Counted from the first letter of the stretch, positions 46,886-58,980 are shown. The stretch is DNA of 64,000 bases from Nissolia schottii (GCA_003254905.1 QANU01111459.1:582615-646614); one strand, 5' to 3'. Translations and numbers: made by a program. Notes: generated by a model from the sequence alone, not told the origin.

Positions 46886-49654
46886 ACAGCCTCATCAACC
46901 TCTGCAGTCCACAGAAGGTACGTACCGAGCTATAAATGCTTCAATTTTTCGTTATTTGATAAGAGCTTTCCTGTGCATTAAGAATACTGTTATACTTGCT
47001 TCGATCTATAATATTAATTTATTTTTATTTTTTAAGTTTAGTCACAATTTAATGTATCCAGATATAAATGAAGTAAGAATTAATTATTTTTAAAGATTTC
47101 AACTCATTGATTAAATCAATTTTTAACTTTATTTAATAATTAAAAAGAGATCCATTAGGAGAATATAGATGTGAGCGGCATGTTGGTTTGGACATTGTAC
47201 CTCAATTTGAAATTAACAAGTCATCCAAAACATTGATGGAGGGAGATCTTTTTTTTAATTTTTTTTTATTTTGGAGTTTTTATGAATAATATTAACTTAT
47301 AGGGAAAAAAAATAAAAGCCCTAATGAAATGATTTATATGACAAATATGTTAAATAATGAATAAAACAGTTTTTTTTAATATATAATCCCAATAATTAAG
47401 TGGCTCAAGAACAGTAGTACAGTACCCACAATATCTGGACAGAGGATTAATGCATGTATACTTATTTATGACATTATTCACTAATACCTTTATTAAAAGG
47501 GTTTAAAATTAAAGAAAAGTATTGTTTTTTTTTTATTCTAAAGAGAAAAGAAAAAAAAGAAAAATCCAAAAAAACTGGAAACCTTAACATGTTGTAATTC
47601 TGCAACCAGATACACTACAAATAAAAAATAGAAAAATGAAACAAAACACCACTGCTCAGCCTCTTCAACCTAGCCTCCACTGTCCACCGCCATGAGCTTT
47701 CACCCCTATCTCAATTCTCAAGCATTCACCTTGCCACCTCAGTGACTTCATCTCCATCTCCATCTCAGATCCTTAGCCACCACTACCTCCATCTCAGATC
47801 TACAGCCATCACTGCTCTCACTGAAGTCGAGAAAAGTATTGTTTACCATATATACAAGTATGAGCGAATATTGAGGAATGAATGTTTCAAGATGAGAAAA
47901 AGTGTTCAGTATTTTTATTTATGAAAAATATATATTTAATATAAGTAGGCTGTGAAATTTGAAGAATATCACTCAATACAAAAACACATTCTAATGAAAA
48001 TGAATCAGGCTTCTAGTAGCTAGCTACTTTAAGCCTAGGTGTTCTCATGTATTTTCAAAGTAAATGTCAATTTAGTTTTGTCAAATTATTGATAACTTAG
48101 TTTAGTGTTTAAAAAAAACTGATTCTTTTGTGCTTAGTCACGCTTTAAAAATGCAGTTAAATACATTTTTTAAAAGTGTAGTTAAATACATCAAAGAAAT
48201 TACATTATCGTTATTTTCCCTCTTCTTTTTATTTTTATTTTTATTTTTGTCCGTTTGTTTTCCTATTTCCTAACCCTTCTCTCCTGAGTGTCCGAGGACC
48301 TAACGCCAGAGACAAGTAGTACAGGCAACGCCAGAGACAGGTACTACAGGCGGAAAAAGGACCTAATGTTGTTGTGGAAGCAGAAATAGTGATGTTAAGA
48401 GAAGAGATAAAATAACAATAATGTCTTTGATTATCGTTCTTATGCGCATTTATAAAGTGTAACTAAATATGGAAAGACTAACTTATCCAAATTTAATAAT
48501 TAAATGACTAATGGAGACATTTTTTTTTATTATTAATTGGAATTTTTTTTTCCTTGCCTGTAATCGTATACATTTATAATACTAGTAGAATGTGTGAAAT
48601 GGAGAAAAAGATCAAAGTATTTTTACATGTCAAAGCAAAGGTCTTCTATAACATACGGAGTGTTCAGATAGAGGAAATGATGTTCGAAAGCAATTTCTTT
48701 CTAATTTTTCTTACTAGCTCATTGCTCATCTTGATTAATGATTAAGAAGAAAGAGCCATTAGATAAAAGTAGACAATACATAACCTTTAAGCCGTAGCTC
48801 AAGTGAGTAGGAGGTGACGAGATACGAGTCCGTGAATCTTAATTTCTTGGGTGCAGGCTAGAAGGAAAAGTGGCACTGATAACGGGAGGAGCAAGCGGCA
48901 TTGGCAAACGCACCGCAGAGGTATTCACCCACCACGGAGCCAAGGTTGTTATAGCAGACATCCAAGGCGAATTGGGCAGTTCCGTGGCCCAATCCATAGG
49001 CCCATCAACATGCACCTACGTCCACTGCGACGTCACGGACGAGGCCCAAATCAAACGCGCAGTGTCCACAGCCGTGAAAACGCACGGGAAGTTGGACATC
49101 ATGTTCAACAACGCCGGCATAGTCGACCCAAACAAGCCAAGAATCATCGACATCGACAAGGCAGATTTCGAGCGCGTGCTCAGCGTCAACGTCACGGGCG
49201 TCTTCCTAGGCATTAAGCACGCGTCTCAGGTCATGATCCCGACACGTGGCGGAAGCATAATCTGGACGGCTAGCATAAGCTCCTGTCTAGGCGGCACGTC
49301 CACGCATGCTATAGTTGCTCGAAACACGCCATTGTGGGGCTCACTAAGAATGCGGCGGTTGAGCTGGGGCAGTTCGGGATAAGGGTGAATTGCTTGTCGC
49401 CTTATGCGCTTGCCACTCCGATAACGACAAAGTTCGTTGGAGTCAACGATGAGGAGGAGCTGGAGAGTATGATGGCCTCGATGGCTAATCTGAAGGGCGT
49501 CACCCTCAAAGCCGATGACGTGGCGAATGCAGCTCTTTATTTTGCGAGCGATGATTCGCGGTATGTGAGCGGGCACAACTTGCTAGTTGATGGGGGATTT
49601 AGCATCGTTAATCCCTCCTTTCCCTTGTTTCATTATCCTGACTCACAGTCTTGA
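46886..49654 (+). pseudogene. SDR locus 2: start codon lost and frameshift before the catalytic Tyr
   Basis: The locus matches SDR locus 1 throughout. Exon 1 (about 46886-46917) ends in the same CACAGAAG|GTACG donor, but the bases AATGG that hold the ATG in locus 1 are replaced by GA, so no start exists at the homologous position. Exon 2 is 48857-49654. It reads in frame with TGGASGIG and NNAG up to about 49300, where small indels (net +2 nt) shift the frame. Downstream the catalytic Tyr-Lys region ([13 protein letters not shown]) and the C-terminus ([20 protein letters not shown]) are intact in the other frame. The intron has grown to ~1.9 kb against 0.63 kb in locus 1. The high similarity to locus 1 suggests recent loss, and either defect could in principle be a sequencing error. 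Confidence 0.85.
46918..48856 (+). other. enlarged intron of SDR locus 2
   Basis: About 1.9 kb between the two exon remnants, three times the size of the intron in locus 1. It includes C/T-rich low-complexity sequence near 47,640-47,830 and a stretch with TAGCTCAAGTGAGTAGGAGG at about 48,795, which resembles the head of common plant repeats. A transposon insertion is likely but no ends were defined. Confidence 0.45.
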
Positions 49655-50974
49655 TTTTTGTCCAATTTGATTTTTAGATGGAACTTACTTAAAATTAATT
49701 ATGAGCACAATAAAAATAAAAGAGTTATACTAGACATATACCAAAAATCATACGCCATACATACACATCGTACTTATATACATAAAGTTTGTGTTTTAAT
49801 TCATGTAATGTTTGTGCACTTAATTAAGCATAGTTGAGAGTATCATTTACATGTTTGTAATGTTTGTGCACTCGTGAGAATAAAGTTTGTGCATTATTAA
49901 TAGTGTATGTATAGGTGTATGAAATTAGATGTACATGTAGCATTTTTGTTTTCTCTTACTTTTGCTGTTCTAGAATTGATTATGAGCTAGCATACTAAAA
50001 ATCTAAAAATGCTTTATAACAAAAAAAAAATCTTGAATATTTTTAAAGTATATTTAATGCATAATTCAATTTCATAAAAATTTCGCAATACAAAAATTTA
50101 TATGATAAGTATTAGAGTGTGCATTTCTATTGTTTGTAGAAACATTACAATAATGGCTCAAATATTGGGCCGCAGTGCACACGGCATTGGGCTTTGATTT
50201 GAAGTACCAATAATGTTCTACTGTTACATATGCTTAAGCTGCTTTCTTTATTTTTTTTCTCTTTCTTTTAATGGGCTTCTTGCCTTCTTCTGCATCATTT
50301 GTAGTACCAATAATAATATATCAATATCCTCTTTAAAGATGATTCAGCGATTGCTTTGCCCCGCCTTGGTGCTTTGATTATGTCCTTTTTTTATTTGGGA
50401 TTTGGCCCTCCAATGTAACAACAACAAAAAATACATCAAAACAAAAATATGATTAAATATTTTATTTCTTGTAAAAGGAAAATAGCTATATCAAAATTGA
50501 GCATGAAAGTGGAAAATCATGCGAAAATCATTGTCTTGCACCAGTAATGAGCTAAACTAAAACAATCCAAACGGACACTTATTCTGAAAAGAGGATATAT
50601 TGTTTCAAAGCACAGCGACAATGAGAAGTTAATCTATATTTCTATACTATTAATAAAGATGTAGAATGAGTATTTGTTGCCACTACATAACGGTGGAATG
50701 CGCCAGAGTACAGTTCTATACAATAGTTGTATTAGTACTATTTGAATTAGTTTGCTCGTTTATGCTTGTGAATGACCATTTTAATTTCCTATTTTTATAA
50801 TTAGTGGATAATTTGATATTGAATTTTGTCAATCTAATCATTGTTGAAACTTTTAAAGCTCTAATAATTTGGATGCATTTGACCATGTTGACCTTTTGGA
50901 TTATTTCATATAATTATTTGATAATGATTGTTATTACACAAGAACAAAGAAGATTAGTTTTTCTTGCACAACAA
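49655..50974. other. intergenic region 3' of SDR locus 2
   Basis: At 49,700-49,950 there are repeated AATGTTTGTGCAC(T) phrases of the kind that form arrays at 58.1 and 60.9 kb. At 50633 there is a possible Helitron terminus (separate entry). No gene is recognised. Confidence 0.5.
50633..50662 (+). mobile_element. possible Helitron 5' terminus
   Basis: TCTATATTTCTATACTATTA, continuing ATAAAGATG, resembles the conserved 5' end (TC..., CTATACTATTAATAAAG) of many plant Helitrons. It follows an A, and the next base is T, as expected for AT-target insertion. A matching 3' end (short hairpin followed by CTRR) was not found before the copia LTR at 50975, so the element could be truncated, or the copia element could be inserted in it. 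Confidence 0.4.
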
Positions 50975-51052
50975 TGGTTAATAGTTAGTTGAATGAATCA
51001 GTTAGTTAGCTGAAGTTAGTTACAAGACATAACTAACTGAAGCCTTATTGTA

Positions 51053-51083
<31 letters not shown>

Positions 51084-51270
51084 CCATATCTGGTCACCAA
51101 TTGTAACTAACAATCATTTTTCAATCAATGAAATTCAGCTTTCACAATTCTCTCTTCTCTACAATCTTTCTTTCTGTTATCATCCTTTCTTTATGCAACT
51201 TAACTTCTATTGCTGCTGCATTGCTTTATACTTTCATGGCTGCTAGTTCGTTCAGCCATGCTTCCTAACA
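50975..51270 (+). repeat. 5' LTR of the copia element
   Basis: 296 bp, TGGTTA...CCTAACA. It contains a (TA)n tract (about 51,057-51,083) followed by CCATATCTGGTCACCAATTG, and a pyrimidine-rich 3' half, ending immediately before the primer-binding-site-like TGGTATGAATC. Confidence 0.9.
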
Positions 51271-51572
51271 TGGTATGAATCACAATCTCCTTCCGCTTAT
51301 GCTTTCACTCGATCAATTCACAGGTTTTTCTCCTCTTGTTTCTTGCACATCTCGCTGCTTGATGTTTACATTCATCGCTGAAGTTTCGAGTTGCTGAACC
51401 TGTTCTTGGTTAGTTTCTTGAGATTTCTGAAAATGGTGAATGTAACAAAGCTCTCCTGTGATCTCGATGCTTTTCTTGCACCTTGAGATTACTCAAAGCG
51501 TGAGAGAAATCAAGTAGTCTTTCACCAACCTCATCTTCACAGGACCAAAGATTCATCAATTTACTTTGGTGC

Positions 51573-52415
51573 ATGTCTTCTGATCATTCCAATTTCTTAA
51601 AACCTGTGATCCTACACTTTAATTCTCATTCTTGTTCAATTGAAATGGAAGAATCAAATCAGATTCCGCCATACACAGAAGGAATTGTACAAGATTCACT
51701 TATGCAACAAATCCAACTACTGCAACAATTGCTGCGGCTAGGAAATGTCAGTAACAGCCAACAAAATGATCCAACATTGGATTCCTATTATTTACACCCT
51801 AGGGAAAATCCTGGTGCTCCTCTAATTTCAACCAATCTTACTCCTCACAACTACCACACATGGGAGAGGGCTATGAAGCTTGCATTGAAAGGTAAAAACA
51901 AGCTCAAATTTGTTGATGGCATAATCACAAAACCTTCTATCTCTGACCCACAGTATGCAGCCTGGGATAAATGTAATACCTACATTCTTTCTTGGATTAC
52001 TAGATCATTAAGTCCTGAAATCTATCAAAGTGTGATTTGGATTGATGATTGCTATCAATTATGGCTTGATCTCAAACGAAGATACCACCAAGGTGATATA
52101 TTCAGAACTGCAATCTCGCAAGAGGAATTATACTCCATCAAACATGGTGAACTCACTGTTACAAACTATTTCACTAAGCTAAAAATTTTGTGGGAAGAAC
52201 TTGATAGTCTCCTACCTATCCCTAGCTGCCTATGTCCTTTTCCATGCAATAGTGGTCATGGAATCATTAGAGGTTATAGAGCTAATGAGTATGCAATCCG
52301 TTTCTTGAGAGGTCTAAATGGGCAATACACTCACATAAGAACACAAGTGATGATGATGAAGCCTCTCCCCACTATCAACGACATATTTTCCTTGCTTATA
52401 GAACAAGAAAGATAA
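51573..52415 (+). pseudogene. copia gag, capsid part, interrupted
   Basis: The frame from ATG 51573 runs 280 codons to a TAA at 52413-52415. It contains the copia-type gag region with NYHTWERAMKLALKGKNKL and YAAWDKCNTYILSWITRSL. After the stop, gag continues in another frame with its zinc knuckle (next entry), so the polyprotein is broken by a stop and a frame change. Capsid proteins of this family package the element's RNA in cytoplasmic particles. This copy cannot make the full polyprotein. Confidence 0.85.
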
Positions 52416-52440
52416 CTAAGCTCCTCTCCTACTGATTCTA

Positions 52441-53691
52441 TTGTTTTGTTTAGCAACTCTGATCAAACAACAACAACTCAGAGGAAATTCTGGCTCCAGG
52501 GGCAGAGGCCGAGCAAGTGCTGCTATTAGAGGTGGTAAAAACCCTACTGGTAGAGGGCAATCATCCCCTAGATACTGCATCTTTTGTAACACAGCTGGCC
52601 ACACTATTGATAAATGCTTTCATAAGCATGGATATCCTCCTCGATATCCTGAACATCTCAAATGGTCAACCACAAAAACTCAAGCAAGGATCAATAATAT
52701 GGTAGTAGCCTTTGATAATTTTGAAGAAAGAGGTGCCAACAGCAATAGCTGTACTAAAAAGGATACAAATTCCGATTCTGAAGTGGTGTCATTCTCCAAG
52801 GAACAAGGGATGAAACTTCTAGCTCTTTTGCAATAACATGAATCATTGCATTCCACCAAAAACTCCATAAATCAGCTATCCACTACACAGCCCCCACAAA
52901 CAGGTAACCATTTCATTCTATCTTGCACCATAGCAAATACGAAATGTGTCATAGATACAGGAGCCACAGATCATGTGTACTACTCCTTATCCATGTTCCA
53001 TAATTACCATCAAATCCCGCCCATAGAAGTCAATTTGCCTAATGGCACTAAGATATCCTCTAACATATCAAGTTCTATCATTTTCTCTCCTGAGTTTTAC
53101 CTTACCAATGTTCTATACATTCCTCAATTCACTTTTAATCTCCTATCTGTGTCAAAACTTACAACAACACTACCCTGTTCACTTACATTTTTCCATGACA
53201 AATGTGAAATTCAGGACCTATATTCATTGAGGATGATTGGCAATGCTGAACTTGCTGATGGATTGTATGCAATGAGTACCAATGCAACAGTTTCTGATAT
53301 GCAAACCAACAGTGGACAAAGTTTTGTCTCTGCACTAGTAAATGCTTACACTATTTCTAATTCATACAATAATTCAAATATTTGGCATATGAGGTTAGGC
53401 CACCCATCTAAGGCCAAGTTACAAATAATGCAGCAACAATTTTCTGATGTATCATGCAAAAATATAAGTGATCATTGTACTGCTTGTCAATTTGGCAAAT
53501 TCAAAAAGAAACCTTTTCCTATTAGTTCCACTATTGCCAACAATTGTTTTGAACTCTTACATGTTGATATTTGGGGGCCTATATCCACTCCCTCAATGCT
53601 TGGTCATAAATATTTCCTTACTATTGTTGATGATAACTCAAGGTTCACTTGGTTATTTTGCATGAAAATGAAATCTGAAGCAAGTCAATGA
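52441..53691 (+). pseudogene. copia zinc knuckle, protease and N-terminal integrase, truncated
   Basis: In a frame different from the capsid part, the CCHC zinc knuckle (CIFCNTAGHTIDKC, about 52,577-52,620) is followed by a stop at 52834-52836. The same frame then resumes with the aspartic protease active site DTGATDH (about 52,957) and the integrase zinc-binding region (WHMRLGHP ... HCTACQFGKFKKKPF). It ends in the first part of the integrase core (VDIWGP, TIVDDNSRFTW), stopping at 53691 against the 3' LTR. Most of the integrase catalytic core, the reverse transcriptase and RNase H are absent. Confidence 0.85.
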
Positions 53692-53765
53692 TGGTTAATA
53701 GTTAGTTGAATGAATCTGTTAGTTAGCTGAAGTTAGTTACAAGACATAACTAACTGAAGCCTTAT

Positions 53766-53801
<36 letters not shown>

Positions 53802-53987
53802 CATATCTGGTCACCAATTGTAACTAACAATCATTTTTCAATCAATGAAATTCAGCTTTCACAATTCTTTCTTATCTACAATCTTTCTCTTTGTTATCAT
53901 CCTTTCTTTATGCAACTTTACTTCTGTTGCTATTGCATTGCTTTATACTTTCATGGCTGCTAGTTCGTTCAGCCATGCTTCCTAACA
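53692..53987 (+). repeat. 3' LTR of the copia element
   Basis: 296 bp, same ends as the 5' LTR. The preceding bases (GAAGCAAGTCAATGA) are not a polypurine tract, so the internal deletion reaches the LTR border. Confidence 0.9.
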
Positions 53988-55032
53988 ATTGTTATAAGTT
54001 GCACATGCTATTTATTTAATTGTATGCAAACTATGATATTTCCTTTATGACTTGAGTTTTGTTATTTTATATAAACACTACAACTCCCTTGTCTTTTCAT
54101 TTACAAATTTTACTTGTATAGTTATACTGAAACAATTTATAATATTTTAATAAGTATTTTTTTATTAAAAAAATACAATTTTTTTGGGCCAAAGGTGATA
54201 TCTTTATTCATTCATTCAACGTACCAAATACAATGGGGAGCATAAGACTGATGCAGAAGAGAAAAGGTGGGACATCCACCATTGTCGTAGACAACATATT
54301 ACTAACGTGCTAGAGGAAAACAATAAAATACAACAAACTAAGAAAATTAAAAGTTCTAAGCTGCATTTCCTCAAAATAAGTAATAAGATCAAGTGGCAAA
54401 GATCCAAGATTCTTGAAGAATACTGTAGTCATCATTTGCCTCGTGCAAGATGTCATTATTGAAAAAAAATGAGACATGATGGATAATAACTTCAAGGTCA
54501 CCTTCAATATTCCCTTATGGGCTTAGTCCCACTCCTAATTAGACAAATCCAAGATCACTAGCCAAAAGTATTCAATCTCCTAATTAGTTAAATCCAAGAT
54601 CACTAGTCAAAAATATTCAATCTCCTTACCATGTTACTTCCAAATTACTAGAATACTACATCATCGTTGTCGTCATCGCTTTTCAACGTTTCCTCCTCCA
54701 TAGTTTCCTTGTTCGTCACAGACAAGGGAAAAGATTGGCAATTCCTAGTGCATCAAACCAAAAAACCCAAACAGGGAAGAAGAGATGAGGCCAAAGATCA
54801 GGGACCAACCATTGTTGATGACGACACAAGAGACAAGGCTTGGAAGCAGCGTGGAAAGGAGTAGCGCAGAAGGAGACGATGGTGCTCAACAACATCGTGG
54901 ATAAAGACGAGTCTCAAAAGCAGTGACAGAGTGAGGGTGCTAGGGCAGCGTGGATGGGGTTGAATGGAAGTCGCACATGTAGCGATGAAGAGAGATGCAC
55001 AAGGCAAAGAAGAAACGCATAGAGGCAACAAG
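53988..55032. other. intergenic region between copia element and solo LTR
   Basis: No gene recognised. The last 370 bp (54,660-55,030) are purine-rich with GATGA/GACGA phrases and are low-complexity in both strands. This block appears to continue after the solo LTR at 57,903, since the LTR is inserted within it. Confidence 0.45.
55028..55032. repeat. target-site duplication ACAAG, left
   Basis: Matches ACAAG at 57898-57902 on the other side of the solo LTR. Confidence 0.85.
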
Positions 55033-57897
55033 TGAAACACCCTAGCTAACTGTTTACCCGTATGTAGTAAACAAAGCTCACTAGGTTGTTATCTACCTGG
55101 TCGGAATACCTTAGTCCATAGTTACCTTCCGAAAATAGTTGTTGCTTAATAAAATAAGGACCAATTTTAAACTTTTGCTTATATCACATTAGTACTAAAA
55201 TAGAGCCATGCGTTGGAAATAAACAAATATACTAACAAAGCGGGTAACATTATGATAAGTAGAACAGGCAATATACATCCATGGGGTCCACCATACAAAG
55301 TCATGTCACTGTATACATAATATGTACATAGCTCAAAGTATCATATACAGAATCCAAAATATACAGCATCAACATACAAGGACTACTGGAATGCTACTCA
55401 GTACGTCCTTGACAAAAATCTAAACAGCTATTTCTCTAGCTCCTCCAATCCTAGCCGCTCATGGCTCAGCGGGCAGATCATCAGCATCATCAAAACAAGA
55501 CTCATCTTCTTCGGTACCCGAAGTCATAAAATAGTGGGGAATGAGAACGGTAGGTTCTCAGTGGAATAACTTAGTTCCTGAATCGTGTATTATATTATGT
55601 TGGACTTCAGGCCGCTCAGAGATCTCTAGGTGAACATATATATACTAAACAACCTATCATTTATTATCTGGCCTATCTGAACGGCTTTATCAGCATTATT
55701 ATGTGACATGGGAACTACTCTTGCTTACTACGTTCTCGTGCTGATTAGCAATTCGGCATATACAAAACCGTCTCGAGCGTGCTCTTGACGGTACGGCATA
55801 ACAGCAGATTATTTATTCAAATCAGACTAAATAACAGCATAAAATCAGAATATCTTCAGCATAACAGATTCACTCAAATATGCATCACAGAATCATCCAA
55901 TACAGACATAACAGAGTTCAGCAGAATACATGCAGCAGAATCATCAGCGTAACACGTTTAACAGAATACAGCAGAATAACAGAATAAAACAGCATGACAG
56001 AATATAACAGCATAGCAGCACATAACAGCGTAACAGAATACAGCAGCATAACAGAATAGGTGTTATTCCCACCATAGTAATGTCCTCTGTGACACTAGTA
56101 TGACGGAATAACCTCACACCCTCAGTATAGGCCGACACTGTCCAGACCTTACTGCGGTGGGCTTCCACCTGCCGTGTGCCCCCTCGGGACCCCTCGACAG
56201 TGGGCGGATATTGTACCCCCACCTAAGCTTGCCCCCTTTCGACAATGCATAGGCGTGGTAACCGCACACCCCCAGGTATGCCCTCTCGACACCACCTGTG
56301 GCGGGCTTCCACATTCAGGATGCCTAGACCTCCTGAAGTGGGATCATAGCGGCTCACGTGATCACGGCCTTTCAGCATAGGCATATAGCCTTTTCAGCAT
56401 GTGGCATATAGCCATATTTCAGCAGCATTGGGCATTGGCCCTTATTCAGCAGCATTAATGGTACCTGCAGCATGGCATACTAGTTTTCCTATGGTTCATT
56501 TCAGCATAATTACTTATCTCAGAGTTTCTTATCATGTCTTTAACTATGTATATCACAGATGCATGTAAGCTATCAAGATCCTCACAGAGTTTATTGCAGA
56601 AGCATGTTTAACATGTTTATTTCACGTACAGCATATCAATCAGAGCAATAGCATGGAATACTAGAATTTGTGTTTTAGGAAGGTTCCATAAACTCTTCTA
56701 ATCTTAGATCATTACAGCAGAATTACAGTTTCATTCAACGGCTAACGCCGCAACATTTAAATCAGGAAAACACGCAGGGAGCCGCTTAGCGCGCCGCTCA
56801 GCGAGCCGCTCAGCGCTCCGCTCAGCGTGCCGCTTAGCGCTGCGCCTAGCGCTGCGCTTAGCGCGCTCTGTCGACCTGCAGACCTAATTCAGGGCATTTC
56901 TCTCTTTTCTTCTCCTATCCTCCATGAAACTTGCCTAAGCTTTTCATACATCTTTACCACATAATAATTCTACCTAATCCAAATCATAGAACTCTTTAGA
57001 ATCATTTTCTAAGCCTATCATAATTTCTAACATCATTAAACAAACATACACATGCATTCAAACATAATCACATACATACATATAAACTCATCTAACCATA
57101 AAAAGGGATTAGGAAACTAGAGTTACCCACGTTGGCTAACTTCTTGATAATTAAAGAAAGGTGAAATCAAGCCTTGCTTGCTTGCTTGGCTTTCTTGACC
57201 TAAAAATGAAAACATGAACATAATTAGGCCAAACATAGGTTATGGAAGATTAGGGTGTTAGAACTTGTGAGCTTGGCTTCTTTTTGGAGAAAACTTCCTA
57301 ACCTTGAGGCTAGCTTACCTTCTTGATTACTTGGAGAGTGAATTAAGGTGATAGAAGGCAAGGATGAGGATGGTTTTAATGAAACCTTGCTTATGGAGCT
57401 TTAGGTTTTTGGAAAACTTAGAAAGATGAAATGAAAGGCTTGTGGTGTGTGTGGCTTTCGTGGGAAAGAGGGCTGCCCGTGGCTTTAGTGGTCTTTGGCC
57501 CTAGAGTCTTCTTACTTTTTCTGTGTGGTTTTGCTCGTCTTCGTTCATTAACTATTTATGTCCGCACGTCCTAAAAATATTTCGGACATACCGTTGTGAC
57601 CTATAAATTTTCCTTATTCCTATTTAAATTTTTCTTGAAATATTCTCACATTATTTTCATATTAGTGTATTTTACAGACTCCTTTGAGTCATAATTAAAT
57701 TCTAAAAATGGCCTAATACTAACCCGAACGTCACCAAACGTCACGAGATCGCAAAATTATTATTTTTACCTAATACGATAGACATTAAGTAAATTCTGTG
57801 AATTTTATTCCATTTTTATCTCATCTTTTCTTTATTAACATATTCTTAATTATTTATTAAGCGGAATTTTAGCGAAGGAAAAACTTGGGTTGTTACA
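55033..57897 (-). mobile_element. solo LTR, 2,865 bp, with 5-bp target-site duplication ACAAG
   Basis: The element begins TGAAACACCC and ends TTGTTACA, and is flanked on both sides by ACAAG (55028-55032 and 57898-57902), the hallmark of LTR-element integration. There is no primer-binding site, polypurine tract or gag-pol inside, so it is a solo LTR left after recombination between two LTRs, or one very large LTR. Read on the minus strand it starts TGTAACAACCC, typical of large gypsy-type (Tekay/Del-like) LTRs; this lineage call is by resemblance. Inside are a 12-bp minisatellite (56779-56862), an ACAGCATAACAGAATA-type degenerate repeat (55,800-56,060) and CATATAGCC repeats near 56,380-56,420. 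Open frames inside have no domains. Confidence 0.85.
56779..56862. repeat. 12-bp GC-rich tandem repeat, seven units, inside the solo LTR
   Basis: Seven consecutive 12-mers of the form G(A/C/T)(G/T)(C)CGCT(T/C)AGC, for example GAGCCGCTTAGC and GCTGCGCTTAGC. It is very GC-rich in an AT-rich setting and contains AGCGC(T) palindromic cores. It is a minisatellite within the LTR, just before the unique sequence that follows. Confidence 0.9.
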
Positions 57898-57902
57898 ACA
57901 AG
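57898..57902. repeat. target-site duplication ACAAG, right
   Basis: Direct copy of the left flank of the solo LTR. Confidence 0.85.
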
Positions 57903-58104
57903 AGGCTGACAGAAATAAAAGCTATGGAGGTTGTGTTATGGAAGATGCGCTAAATTAAACATAAATCCATATTGATATTTGGTTTACCTTTATGAGTCCT
58001 GCTACATATACACTTTTTAAGGTGCCACCATACTGTCGCCAGGCATTAAATACACTTGGGCCCCGCTACCAACCTCTCCAACCACAAATCAGTTTTCATT
58101 TGCG

Positions 58105-58390
58105 TGTACAAACATTAACAACAGGGGTGCATAAACATTAATAACATGTAAAACACATTTATACTGTGAACACTTTCAATGCACAAACTTTAACAACATA
58201 TGTTCAAAAACATTAACAACATGAAAAACACATTTATACTGTGAACAATTTCAATGCACAAACACAAACTTTAACAATGTAGGTGCAAAAACATTAACAA
58301 CATGAAAAATACATTATACTGTGGATAATTTCAGTGCACAAACTTTAATAACATAGGTGCGCAAACATTAACAACATGAAAAACACACAC
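58105..58390. repeat. tandem array, ~3-4 units of 70-90 bp, with TGCACAAACTTTAACAA
   Basis: Units combine CAAACATTAACAACATGAAA, AACACATTTATACTGTGAAC and AATTTCAATGCACAAACTTT. Spacing varies and units are diverged. The motif core is shared with the array at 60.93 kb and the phrases at 49.8 kb. Confidence 0.8.
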
Positions 58391-58980
58391 GAATGATGAT
58401 TAACAATATGAAAAATGAACATGAATGCTAAAAACCATGAGCAATCAATGGATGATACTGAAGAAAAAAGAAGCTGGCGTCATACTGTTATGATGGAAAC
58501 GATGGACGACAGAGTTGGCGATTTTACGAGAAAGGTGCGGGCCTCGTTGGAGTGAGAGCAAATCGCGGGGTGTGCCAGTCAAGGAGGAGGAGGAGGACAA
58601 GAGGAGGAGTATGACGAGTGTGGAAGAAGAGAAAGAATACGAAAAAAAAACAGATTCAGGTGATGGAGGAGGATAAGAGGAGGAGGAAGAGGATGAGTGT
58701 GAAGGAAGAGAAAAAATACAAAGAAATAAAAAAGAGTTAGGTGAGAGGAGGAGGAGGAAGAGGAAGAGAAAGAATACAAAAAAACAAGGAGACTCAGGAG
58801 CATGAAAGAAAAGATGAAGAGAAGAGAGAGAAATACAAATGTTTATATAATATACGTGACTGTACAAGTTGCAGATGTTGAGTGTACATGAAACATTTTT
58901 ATAATTTTATTTGATGTAGACAGATGATTAAATAAATTTTTAAAAAAATGAAAGCACAAACAAACGAAGCTTAATTAATT

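Larger units (their letters stand above)
50975..53987 (+). mobile_element. Ty1-copia LTR retrotransposon, deletion derivative lacking RT and RNase H
   Basis: Two 296-bp LTRs (50975-51270 and 53692-53987) start with TGGTTA and end with TAACA. They differ at roughly ten visible positions plus the (TA)n length, so insertion was not very recent. Directly after the 5' LTR, TGGTATGAATC approximates the initiator-Met tRNA primer-binding site (TGGTATCAGAGC). Between the LTRs lie gag, protease and only the start of integrase; the rest of pol and the polypurine tract are missing, with the coding sequence stopping directly at the 3' LTR. No 5-bp target-site duplication matches at the outer ends (AACAA against ATTGT). 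It is non-autonomous. Confidence 0.92.

Noticed and set aside
58445-58867. 140-codon minus-strand frame rich in Leu, Phe and Ser
   Set aside because: It is a translation of GGA/GAA-rich purine repeat DNA; low-complexity only.
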